A DNA stretch of 64,000 nt from Brugia malayi (Eukaryota; Nematoda; Chromadorea; Rhabditida; Onchocercidae). Of the stretch, positions 24,801 through 36,300 are shown one piece after another; position 1 is the stretch's first letter, and each line of letters opens with the position of its first letter. The notes beneath the pieces are model-generated. The model was not told the DNA's origin. It saw only the letters and a list, made by a program, of their open reading frames with translations, and did no database searches. The DNA lies in contig NW_025062476.1 in the NCBI RefSeq assembly GCF_000002995.4, positions 10,228,501-10,292,500 on the forward strand, written 5' to 3'. The translations under genes and the position numbers were made by a program.

Positions 24801-27085
24801 AGAAATCTTTTTTCCTACACTCATTTCTTCTTTACTGCTCTCTAAGAATTTTCACGAATATATAAGAAAATTTCTGATTTGAAAAAAAAAAAAATTTTTT
24901 TTCAACGAAATACAATTATTCCAGAGAAATATGATATGGTAATCATGCAAAGTCGCATGTACAAATTACTATTTCTTCTCTTTGCTAATATTTTCATTTT
25001 TTAATTTAATAGACTGAACAAATATTTAAATAAATTTAATATTTATCAAATCTCTAAAGTTTAAAGTTGAGACTCAAATTGAGTTTAATAATTTAAATCA
25101 ATTAAATCTAATTTATCATTGTTTTTTAAACTCTTTTCTTTATGGATATATTCTAAGAGAATATCAAATAATTTCCCCTCTACCAAATACAATTTAAACT
25201 TGTATTAAGCAATTTTTCTTTCTTTTTTTTTTTTTTTTGAGTCATAAATTGCTAAAGATGAAATGCTTAGAATAGAGCAAAAGCCTTAAAATATAAAAAA
25301 AATGGTAATCAAAAGTTCAAGAAAAATTGAAAATAAACTTGTAGATGATTTCAGAAATTTGTCTCGACAATCTCGACAATAATATTTGAAAATTATAAGT
25401 AACAAACAAACTTAAAGATTGCAAGCCTAGGACCTGAACTTACAATCCTTTGGCTTCTCATCTTGGGAATCTTCTCTTAAGGTTTAAATTTAATAACTAA
25501 CAGGAAGGACACTGAGTGCCTCCACAAATTTCATTTTCTACTAATCGTAAATGCAATTATTTGACATCATCATGGAAATGTTTGCTTATATCAAAAGCAA
25601 ACGTTAAAAAAACGATGGAAAGAAGCGGCTTTTTCACTCACGTCATTTTCAAGCACACAACACGTAAGGTCAATGATCAGTATATTTAATTAATGTAGCA
25701 TAATCTTTAAATCTAACTAAATTAAATTGTTGTTGAATAAAATATAATCCATTATCATAACACAACCCTTGTCTTAATTTTCTTAATTGTTATAAATTTT
25801 ATCAGTCAGTGATTCTTTAAAAATAACCTTTAACCTCAGGCAATATCAAGTCAAACATATTTTATTATCTATCCATTAATAACAGCATCCACCTAATATT
25901 TTATTTCATATTTTCCTTTGCGAATAGATGGACAAATTTTGTTTCATTTGATCTCTGATCAAATAAAATCAAAAGCAATGATTATATCAAACTTATCAAT
26001 GAATAAAATGAATATTTTTTTTTTTTTTTGATTTGAATGATATGTGTATTATTACTTGCGGATGCTTTCATCACTTTTTCTTTTTCCTTTAAAATTAATG
26101 ACATTTAATTGATAAATTACATCAATTGCTCCAATACATCTCATGCAAAGATAAAAGATGTTGAAATTAGTAAAATTGTAAAATGAATTGAAAAATTTTT
26201 GGATTTGCGAAATTTTTGACAAATTTTATCCAATGATCTCTGATTTTTAGAAGTTGAAAACTATAAAGTTTTTTTTTTAATTAACTCTTTAGATGTGTTA
26301 TCTATCTGAAGAGTTAATCAATTATATTTTATTCATAAAATATTTAACAACATTTTTTTATACAAATTCTTTTCCTAACTTTGAAAGGATGCGAAAAAAA
26401 TCAATGCTTTTTTAGATTGCCGAAATTTTCAGTTCAATAATTTTTAAAAATATAAAGAAATTTTTGCATGCTTCTCAATTCTAGCAACAAAAATATTTCT
26501 TTGCAAATTTTTAGAAAAAAATTTTTTACAAGTTCAAACTGCCGTTTCAAAAAAGATAACAAGCTGAGATAAAAAAAAAAATTTTATAGAGATTGCAAGA
26601 AACGAATACCACAAAAATTTGGAGTTTAATTAATCCTTATTTTTGCATAATCAGCAATATTGCAATCTCTTAAATTATTCTTTTGACTCTTACTTTTTCG
26701 CTTATATCTTTGCTAATTAGTTTCATTTAATTGAAAATGTCTCAAAAACAAACAAATTTGAAAAGAAAAATACAAAATAACTTAAATTATTGAATGGAAA
26801 GGAGAAGTAAAATTAAAATAATGAGAATGATTTTATTTGTTATTTAATATTTACAATATGCTGCAGAATCTTTACAAATTTAAAATGGATGAAAGTTTTC
26901 TTTAATTGATATGAAATGGACATGGATTATGCTTCCCTATCTAAAATACTTGAAATGTTTATCAGTCAAATACTTAGAATTTTTAATTCATAAAATAATT
27001 AAATTTCAAAAAATGAACTAACCATATGCTGGGTCCATTCGACAAGCGATGGTCTTCTACTTCGAACTCGTCCAATACTACTCAT
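9840..27085 (-). CDS. Raf-like Ras-binding-domain protein, possibly PLEKHG5-type RhoGEF (5' part, 3' end outside window)
   Basis: Five exons give 176 residues: 27023-27085 (ATG at 27085, residues 1-21), 17981-18085 (22-56), 17372-17414 (57-70), 13057-13248 (71-134) and 9840-9964 (135-176). Phases 0/0/1/1/0 are all compatible, and most sites have good GT/AG signals (acceptors TTTTTCAG and ACTTTCAG; donors GTAGGT, GTAATT). Exons 3 and 4 together form a ubiquitin-like Ras-binding fold: strands around YLCVHFPPG, a helix with RDCL, then QRGL (Arg99 at the place of Raf Arg89), a TPL turn and FLSGQRI. The following exon is Ser/Arg-rich with an RSRTQQSLDI motif. The TPL turn and linker recall human PLEKHG5, a RhoA exchange factor, but RGS12/14 also carry such domains and no DH or PH exon is visible. 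Acceptor signals of the 17372-17414 and 17981-18085 exons are weak; for the latter an alternative acceptor adds four codons. Introns are 0.6-8.9 kb. The last exon ends in phase 0 at a GTAAAT donor, so the gene continues to the left. Confidence 0.72.
9965..13056. other. Intron of the Ras-binding-domain gene with a possible transposase relic
   Basis: The flanking exons join directly in phase 1, so this is one 3.1-kb intron. It is AT-rich. Two islands stand out: 10690-10800, with several GCGC/GCGCAA words and an open minus-strand frame that looks faintly like a transposase helix-turn-helix, and 12590-12665, an imperfect ACT/GCT trinucleotide tract reading as serine codons on the minus strand. 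The plus-strand ORF at 11928-12152 has no coding features. Confidence 0.5.
10657..10887 (-). pseudogene. Possible degenerate Tc1/mariner-like transposase fragment
   Basis: A 76-codon open frame with an internal island rich in GCGC words. Its middle reads GREIMRNECKSSKSF followed by RQIARSLN, which resembles the helix-turn-helix spacing of Tc1-type transposases. No catalytic DDE block, no terminal inverted repeats and no target-site duplication are visible nearby. It may equally be a chance frame. Confidence 0.18.
15503..15524. repeat. (CA)n microsatellite
   Basis: Eleven uninterrupted CA units within an intron of the minus-strand gene. Confidence 0.95.
15931..16060. repeat. Tandem repeat, four copies of a 28-32-bp unit
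   Basis: Units start with ACTTACTACTGT and continue as TAATTATACCA. Copies at 15931-15962 and 15963-15994 are 32 bp, and copies at 15995-16022 and 16023-16050 are 28 bp (a 4-bp deletion), with a partial fifth. The two halves of the array differ, which suggests pairwise duplication. Confidence 0.9.
16191..16238. repeat. Imperfect (AATC)n tract
   Basis: Repeated AATC/AATT tetranucleotides with point changes, intronic. Confidence 0.8.
17415..17980. other. Short intron of the Ras-binding-domain gene
   Basis: A 566-bp AT-rich intron between exons 2 and 3 of the minus-strand gene. It contains an A-run near 17562-17579 and a short TC tract near 17471-17490. The minus-strand ORF at 17814-17999 reads through the donor of exon 2 and is not a separate gene. 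Confidence 0.5.
20061..20076. repeat. Perfect 16-bp palindrome
   Basis: TGCAGCGTACGCTGCA, unusually GC-rich for the surroundings. A near copy (CGTACGCTGCA) occurs at about 61244-61254. Confidence 0.8.
20547..20568. promoter_or_regulatory. Inverted pair of CRE-like sites
   Basis: TACGTCAC, CGTCA and TGTCACGTA are packed into 22 bp in intron 1 of the Ras-binding-domain gene. Two CAGGTG E-box words lie about 120 bp to the left. Confidence 0.3.
21117..21285. repeat. Imperfect (AAT)n/(GAT)n tract
   Basis: About 170 bp of AATAAT/GATAAT units with interruptions. It explains a spurious hydrophobic minus-strand ORF over the same bases. Confidence 0.9.
24235..24258. repeat. Poly-T run (24 T)
   Basis: The longest homopolymer noticed in the window, within intron 1 of the Ras-binding-domain gene. 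Confidence 0.9.
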
Positions 27086-30000
27086 TTCAGGGCAATTTTA
27101 TGAATATCACCGATTTCAGCACTACCAATATTAATAATTAATTTCTGTTTCGGTGTTTGAAGGCGCTAATGAACCGTAACGAATTGATAATATCTCTCTA
27201 GATTGTTAAATGTTTCAAAAGTTGTTGACACCGTTACAGATTGAACACTGAAAAAAGGATGAAATTAAAATTTCATTTTATAAAATTTATTTGCAATTAA
27301 AATAGAAAACAAACGATTATTGGATGTTTTTGGAAAATTTTGTAAAAATGAATTGGTTCATTGCTTTAATGTCACTGATTTTAAGTCATAAACATCATAT
27401 TTTTTCCCTTATTTACTAATTGTCATTTCTTCTTTTCCATTATGCCTAGTTCTAGGAGGAACCGGAAAACCTGAATCATAACTACATACGTATGTATAAT
27501 GAATCTAGTAGCAAACATTTGCAATATCTTTTACAAAAATAATAAGCAATAATTATTTTCGATTATATTCAGGAATGAAAATTACATTTCTTATTTCAGT
27601 AGCTTCAATTTTAGAATGTTCTATTGAAATCATTAAAAGTTACAATTCAATTATCCAAATTAATGCATATAGAAGAAATATCTAATTAATAAATTATTAT
27701 CTATTTCGGAAGACTTTAACAATTTGCTGAAATTTTAAATTATAAATTTCGGCCATAGATGGAAATTCAGAAGAATTTGAAATTTCAAATTTTTAGAAAT
27801 GATTGGATTCTAAAATTTAGTAATTCTAAGTATTAATCAATTCAATGAGATTTTTCTTAATTTTTCAGAGAAAAAAAAGACAAAATTACAAGAATTTTGG
27901 TAGTATCAAAAAATGAAATCAAATTTTTTGTTACTATGCAGAAAAAAAATTTTTTCGGAATGAATTAATACTTATAAATTAATTGGTAATTTGAAATTGC
28001 CAATACAATAGGACGTCAAATAATAATACTTTTATGAAATAGTTATCATGAAAACAATTTATCAGTGACAACAAAGAGTTTAACGACTATTTTGTAGTGA
28101 GAATTAGTCCAATATGAATTTCTATTAAAATGAAATAATCGCAAAATTTTAGATAGGAAAGGAAAAAATTTTTATTTTCAACGTTTTTTATTTTTGTCTT
28201 TTACAAAAAAAGAAAAGCTTAATTTTCCATTCTACAATGATAATTATATAACAGTCAAATTTCTTTCCATTTTTTTTAAAATTTTTTAAAGAATTGAAAT
28301 AATGGAAAATCTGTAAATAGAATTTCAACAAAAGCTATCAATTTGTCTAAATTTTAGTGAATACTAAAATAATAATACATAAAATGCCATTCTTAAGTTT
28401 TATCAAAAAATCAAATTTGCTATATTTCTCTTCTTTAGTTTAATAAATAAACGACTAAAATCAACTTAATGAATAATTAACAATAAAGAAATTAACTAAT
28501 CAATTAATTAATTAATTGAAAAATAAATAATTCAACAAAATAAACAACTAACAACAAATAAATGAATAGTTCAATTAATAATTGAAAATGAAAATATAAG
28601 TTATCAACTAATCAGCAGTTTCATCCATAACAATTAACAATAACATAACAATAACTTCAGTAACACAGTGAATATTTTATCGCTGAATAGTTTCACTGCC
28701 ATATTTTACTGTTAGTATCTCCAAATATCATTTTCAATTAATCATTACTAAAATAGAATTTCAACAATTCAATGGATGAATCGTAGCAGAAATATGCAGA
28801 AAAAAAACAGAGCAATGAATAAATGATTAAACACGGAATTTGAATTTGAATTAAAATCTAAATATTACTGTGACACTTCCGCCTTCATTCATTCAGCTAT
28901 GTCGTGATGTTATCATGATAATTAGTATGAATATTGGCTTAGCTTATCAGTTCTCTTCTACATATACTAATTCGACTTAAACTATCATAGCAGAGAAAAA
29001 TCCGATTTCACTGAGCATTCATCAGCACAATAATATCATTTGATCAACTAATTCACATTCAAAAATAATTTTAATCTAAAAAGGCTTTTTCTAAAAATTT
29101 TTAGAATATTTTCCAGCAATATTTTCCTAAAAAAAGAAATTAAAGTTTCCCAAATTTCCCAAAATTTTCCAAAAAATTAAAATAAATATGTTACATAATA
29201 AATGTATTCTAATTCCGTAAGTGTGGAAATTTTTGGTATATTAATTATGCTTGAAGCATAAATTTAATCATAATTCCAAATTAACACTATTTACTTTTTC
29301 ATTTATTTAAAATCTTTAAAATTTAATATCAAATATCAAAAGTTCACTTTAAAACGAATACACTGCTAAAATAAGTTCGTTCATTCAATTAAATTTACTA
29401 AAGTCTAAAACTATCTAAAATTTCCATTTTTAGCTAATCGCCCATGAATAAGCCTAGCTCATTTCGCTCATTTACCATATAAACGGAATGTAATTTCTTT
29501 GAGAAATTCATAAAGAATAATGCAAAAAACTAAAATGGCGCACTTAGCTAAGCCTTTTCATAACAGGGAAAGATGAAGAAGAAATGCTCTAAAAGCTTAT
29601 TTGTTAGTATCATTGTGTACAATTTCCTTATCCAAAATCATTAAATATGATCAGAATTCATAAGCACACAATTTTGTACAATTGGCAAATAATTCTGATA
29701 GAAGTGACAAATATGAGGAATGAATGATTTTATGACAATTATTGTAGTTTTTATCCTGTTTGACGTGAACTTTCACCACTATCATTTGCCAGTGTTTTAT
29801 TTAATGAATGGAACTGTCACCAATTAGAAAGTTGTTGGTCATATTTTATTGTTTTATAAAATTTCATCACTTTTAAACTTATTTTTATAAATATTTCATC
29901 ATATTTTTTGATTTCTGATTCCTATTTCTAAATTAAATTTTTTTAAAAAAAAAATGCAGAAAAAACACGCAAAGTGTGACAGAATAAAATTCTATGGAAG

Positions 30001-30266
30001 AGAAGAAAGATAAATCTATTCAGGAAAAGAAATCTAAAACGGTTTTGCATCTAACGGAATGAAAATGGAAAAGGCTAACGATGTATGGTACTATTCTCAA
30101 TCAATTTCTAAAATTCATTGTTTCTCTCAAATTTTAATTTCGGAAGAAAATGGAACCAAATAGTATTGTGTGAAGAAAACTTTGAGAAATAATACATTTT
30201 TATGACTAAAAATTAAAATGAAACGAAAAAAAAAGCGAAATTAAAACAAAACTTTTTGATTGCATT

Positions 30267-30312
30267 GAAAAGAGAGGGAGAGAGAGAAAGGGAGGAAAAG
30301 AGAGTGAGAGAG
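30267..30312. repeat. Purine (GA)-rich tract
   Basis: Nearly pure G/A sequence on the plus strand, 46 bp, intergenic. A comparable C/T tract lies at 1505-1542. Confidence 0.85.
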
Positions 30313-33300
30313 TTATGATGAAAAGTAAAACATAGCAATTATTTCAAATGAAAATGAATGAAAAGAAATAAAAAAGTTTTTTTTTTTCTTTCAAAATGAG
30401 TAAATTTCTTGTTTCAACAAAAATACGCTTATTTTATTCTTTTTTTTTTTTTTTTTTAAAAAAAAGAACTTTAACAATGCAATGAAAATGGCTGTCTTAA
30501 AAAAAGAAAAACTTTTCCTTTCATTTTTACTTTCATAAAAAGCAAAACATAAGAATAATGCTAAGATAAGCAATAGTTACTTTTCAGTTTGTTTTATAAA
30601 TTAAAAAAAAAAAGATATATCATTATGAATAATCGACGAGAGAAAGAAAAAAGAAGATTAAAATCTAAGGTAACTCAAAACAAACAGTCAGTACCTGTTA
30701 TTTACAAAGATTTAATGCTGATTGCTACTTGCTAGTAATCAGTTAGGTAAAATAGAATATTAGAAATATTTCCAAAAGTGAAAGACTTAGGAATTTGCCT
30801 TAATTAAAAGCTTTCTTTTCAGAACTTTTTAAATTGTTGTATTTGATTACAAAAGAAAAAGAAAGGAAACAAATACCCAAACAATCAGAAATGATGATAG
30901 TACTACTCTTGAGGTATTAGGATTTCCTGTACAACTTGCCAAACTACTATAATAATTTCATTTTTACTTTGTTATATCTAGCCAAAGGTCAAAAATATAA
31001 AATGTCAAAGGTTAGGCTATGATAATAAAATTCAAATTATGTCATATAATGCTATCTAAAATCAAACAGTAGTAAGTAGTAAGTTCAAAGACAAAGGAAA
31101 AAGGAGAATGAATAAATCAAATCACCAATTGGCTGATAAATATCTGTCATCGTCATAAGTCACAATCAATTTATAACAGATTATCAAATATTGTTGATCA
31201 ATTAGGAACTTTTCAGGGAGAACAACAAAAGCTATCTTTGATACGAATATTTTGTGGCTTTAATATGTTTACTTTAAACTGCCACTGATCTATGAGTAAC
31301 CCTATCAATTACCAGTAGCGATAGCAATAGTAGTAAGAGTAAAGTATAAAGTAGTGATGGTTGATAATAGTAGTAGCACTGTAATTGTCCACAATTTCGC
31401 TTCTTTTACTCAACTAGTAATGGAAATCACAGACTAGCTCGATGAGTAAATAAATAAGTAATATCAATGATAGAATGTATAAGTTTGCATTGTAGATTGA
31501 AAATTTCGAAAAAGTGGCCGGTTTTTTTGTCTGAGAGCAATAAATTATTTGGAAAAGAAAAAAAAAAAAACGAATCCTCTCTTGAAAAACCACAATCAAA
31601 TTTTGCTTTATTGAAAAGTAATATTTACATTTATTTGCGTTTTCTTTCCTGTCTTCTCATTTCTGATATTCTTTTCTAATATTAGAATTAAATGAACTGT
31701 TTTACACTTTCAGTATGCGATCAAATAGCAGTAGTACAATTTGAATTAATTTATGTTTGAAGATTAATTTCGATATAAATTAGTATCAAATTTTACTGTT
31801 AAAAGTGAATAGAAATATTTTAAAAAAGACATTGGAAAAAGCATTTTAAACAAGACTTGAATTGAAAATGTTCAAAATAAAATGAACTAATTGTGCTTAA
31901 AATTAAAATTTCAAAATTTATATTTAATTCTCATGGTTTAATAATCAGTTACTGTAGAGAAAAAGATGTAAGAAGAATAGAGGAAAAGAGGAGAGTTGTG
32001 ACATTTGCGCTGCACATTATACCTTCGAAATACTTTTATCTTTTTCAGCACATTGGTCATCAAATCAACGAGTCATCATTAGCTTTCCGAACCATTACCA
32101 ATTAAATAGGGAATGTGCAACTGTTATCATTCATTAACTAATATCGTCGAAAATTGGTTGACACAGACGATAAACTTCAATTTGATTATTTAGCAAAAAC
32201 GCTTAATATGTTTGAAAGTGTCGTTCCATTTGCTCAAATATAATAATATTATCATAAAATGGATATTATTGGACATCTGAAGAGATAAGTTAGAACGACA
32301 CCTTAATATGTGTTAAATGATTGGAAAAAAATTGAATGATGAATTGATTCCTTGTTACTTTTCGTGTCGCATTATTTGTGTGTCATGGAAGGATTTTGTT
32401 TTATTTTTTTAATTTTTAGGACAAATCATGGAAGGAAAAAAATAAAAGAAATATTTAAATGAGTAAATAGGAGTGGAAATTGATAAGATGTTATCAGAAT
32501 CATAAGGTCATATAATGACGTTTTCAGTTGATGACGTAAGAATATGTCAAATGTGAATTCTGTTTATGAATATTTTAGAAATGGTTACTTGGAAATGGAC
32601 ATTTGCGAGTTGTTAGTCTGTTTCAAGTTTTCGAAATCTTTGCTACCACTAAACTATGTGATAGTGTCCAGCTGATACATTTGGTATAAATGAAAATTTA
32701 ATTTTTAAGAAAATATTGAAGAAAATGATGAATTTCTTATATGTTATATGGTAATTTGAACTATTCTTAGTGAAGCAAACAACAAAATTTCAAATAACTT
32801 CGATAATTTGTAAGAAATTAAATTTGCTTAAAAATATTCAAAAAAAAAAAAAAAAAAAATTACTTTCCTTTCAATAGACAACAAAAATGAAAACACGAAA
32901 TTTGATCAAATCAAATTATGTCTGTATAGAGAAAAAAGGTGGCAAAAGATCTAATTTATTTTCTTTTTTTAAAATTAATATTTTGATCGAAGCCAACAAT
33001 GTAATTTAAAAATTTTAATTCTTTAAAATAAATTAATACTATAATTTATAGAATCAAATTAATAGTTTAATAGTACTCAAATATAAGTCAAAAAAATCGA
33101 GCATATTGGTCAATATTCGACTTCTGTATAATATTGTTGCTTACATTATGTATTCTTACATTCTCGGAATATAATGGAATAGTTCAAATACTAATTGAAG
33201 AATTCGAAAAGTCTTGGAACGGACATGACGGTGAGAAAAAAAAATTTGTCACCGTGAATAGAATCAAAGGAATACGAAAAGGGTTATGGCTGTCAGGATT

Positions 33301-36300
33301 GATTAAAGATTAAGATAAGATTTAAGATAATTTTACTACAATCATCCATTTCGAGGAATAAAAAAGGAAATACATGTTAGGATGACACATATTATGGTAA
33401 AATTTTGTTATTTGGAAAGTTAATTTAACTTATAATACCTAACTTAAAGTCAATCTTAACTTAAAAATTCAGTTAGTATACTGCAACTAACCATTAAAAC
33501 ATAATCGTTCTTCAAATGCTAGTTGTCAAAATAAGATTCTGTTTAATAACAATCGCATAACTCATTTAAAGTTTCAAATAAATTATTATGAACTGTGGAA
33601 TAATAGTGAAAATTTGTGTTACTTGTTAATCAAATTCAAATTATTAGTCATTAATCAAAAATTAATCAAAAATAATAATTTAATATGTTAGTCAAAAATA
33701 TTTATCAATAATTAATTAAAAATAATCAGTAATTAAGTATGTTAATTACCGTAATTGTGTAAAAATAAATGATTAATTGGAATATATCAGATTTAATTCC
33801 AGAAAATATTATTGAAAATTTCCTACTCATAGGAGTGTGACGTAACAGAACTGGAAATTGAAACAAAGATAACGAAATGAAATGATCCGATGACTTCATA
33901 GATGTATGAGAAGTGAGCACACCTCCATCTAACAATCATCATTATCTCTAGCATTTTTAAATTCTCTACCAGAAATACAATTTAAAACTTTACTGATTTC
34001 TATGAATGTTAACACTGGCGCATTTGTCATCATTATCATGATGCCTCTTAGATGGACATAAATCCTTTTGACATGATTTCTTCTCTCAATTCATGTCGAA
34101 AATCCATTAACCTTTCAAAGTTTTCTCAATCTCTTACACATATTTATCTAATAAATATATTTGGGACATTCATGAAGGTAAAGAATTCTAGAAAGATGAA
34201 GAAGAATGGTAATAGGAACGGTTGGAATGTGGCGATTAGATGGATGATGACCACTACTATCAACATTTCAGTAGACAGGCGACAATGACGGAGTGCAATG
34301 AAGTGAAGTAGTAGTGGAGGAAAGTGCTCAGTGCGCAAAATGCAAAGTGAAATTACCCAGCAAAATTATTAACCTTCTTAAAAGATTTAAATGATAATAA
34401 CATTTTTCGCAAAGCTTTTGCAAGGAAGAAAAAACATTCAAATTTGAAATATTAAAATAAATATGATAGAGAAAAAATCCTAATTGAAGTATATTTGAAG
34501 TGAAAGAATGGAAAACTGCTCAATTTTTCAACTGTATAATTAATTCACGATCGCTCCCTCAATTTGAATGAAGGAAAAAAGGAAAGAAACAAAAAAAAAA
34601 AAAAATGCTTAATTTCAAAAAATAACAATCTGTGGCTGTCATTCTGTATAATATTATTGTTGAATCAGAAAACTTTCTAAGGATTTTAACACATAAAAAG
34701 TTTTGCATTTCTAATACATTCTAAGGTGCTTAAATTCTTTAATAAAATTGAAAAAATTCCGGCTTTTAAAGAAATAAACTGAAAAAAATATGAAAGGCAT
34801 TCATCTAATCTTCAAATTTCACATATTTCTTCCTTATCAGTTAATCATTCATACAGCAAAATTATTAATGAAAAAATAACGAAAAGAACTTTGATGAAAA
34901 ATTTGAAATTATCATTAAACAGTTGATAAATGATGAAGACAAAAAAAAAAATACAAAGAAAAGAGAAAATTGTATTTAAGATTTTAAAAGCAAAGTTAAA
35001 AAGAATAGATCACATTTTGTTAATAAAATGCATAGTAATTTGTGAATTAATTTTAATATTGCTAAAAAATTCTACGATGACAATGATAAAGATGGCAAGT
35101 GATAGTGATAATTATGATTCTGTGTTGAATAAGAATTAAAAGGAAAATGTTTAAATTAGATTAATGATGATAAGCTACTCCTTTCCTCTAAGTCGGAATG
35201 GAAGAATTGTTGACAGAAAACAAATAAAATAAAAAATAAAAATTTTAAATTAGACTAAATGGAAGGAAAAAGATAGGAAAAGTTATATTAATGTTTAAAA
35301 AAATAAATTCTTAATGGAGAAGTGAACTGGGTTACATATTTCATTGATGAAAAAAATCAAATATGGAAGGCTATCAAATAGTTACGGATCGATATGAAAT
35401 TCTTATCAATGTAAATTTTTTTAAATCTGTTTTATAATTAGATATAAAGTTGATTTTTTTTTTTTAGAATGAGAAGTATTAAGTAAATAGTTTTGCATGA
35501 ACTTTTCACTTAAATTGATTTATCAAAGAAAGATACAAACAATCTTTGATATTTGATCATCGAAATGATAATACTGCGATATTAAGGAAGGAAAAATTAT
35601 ACAGGAAACTTTCAACATTGCAGACAAAATTGGCGTTTGTGATATTTCCTGTTTCCTTCCATACACCATTCTCCGGGAATCTTATGCAAAAAAAAAGAGA
35701 AAATATTTTGAAATTTCACTTAGTATTTTTAGCGTTAAATTTCACTTAAATTTATAAATTTAAATCCAAGATTAGATTTCGAGATGATCAATGTGCTAAT
35801 AAGTATGATGTATAATTAAGGTAATAGGTAATATCTTTGCTCTTATACTTTTAAAAGACTGGGTTATTTATTAATAGTGGACAAATCTTTGCAGTTCAGG
35901 TGAACACTGACTGACAGACATGCATTTGTATTTTATAAAATTAAGCAAATTGTTAAGAAGAAGAGGCATAAAATTGATGAAATAGTAAGGAAAGGATGGA
36001 ATGGAATGCACTTTAATCAGAATAGTAATAATTTATGAAATTTTGATGGGAGAAATATAGGTCGTCCTAAAATAGATATGTCGAATGATGGAAAGAGATA
36101 AAGGAGTGATAAAGATTTGAATAAAGTAGATAGCATTTCATCGTTGAGGAAAGGAAATATGTAATGAAATAAGATTTGATTAAAGTTAATGGCATTTCAT
36201 TGTTAATTAAAGGGAATAGGTAATGAAGAAGTAAAATTAATTAGCACAACCTATAATATTATTTTTATAACCTGAATTAGTGAGGTAAAACTTGCCCCAA

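Larger units (their letters stand above)
18086..27022. other. First intron of the Ras-binding-domain gene (8.9 kb)
   Basis: Exon 1 ends and exon 2 begins in phase 0, so this can be one intron, although an extra exon of length divisible by three cannot be excluded. It contains an (AAT/GAT)n tract at 21117-21285, a perfect 16-bp palindrome at 20061-20076, a bZIP-like cluster at 20547-20568, a 24-T run at 24235-24258 and other poly-T runs. The long minus ORFs at 20644-21054 and 21055-21336 are translations of AT repeats, not genes. Confidence 0.45.

Noticed and set aside
32048..32105. Plus-strand terminal-exon-like segment after ATCTTTTTCAG
   Set aside because: Good acceptor but no upstream exon with a matching phase; 18 codons only.
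34052..34338. Overlapping plus and minus ORFs in a GC-richer patch
   Set aside because: Both strands are open over the same bases, no family features, and GATGA-type low complexity is present.
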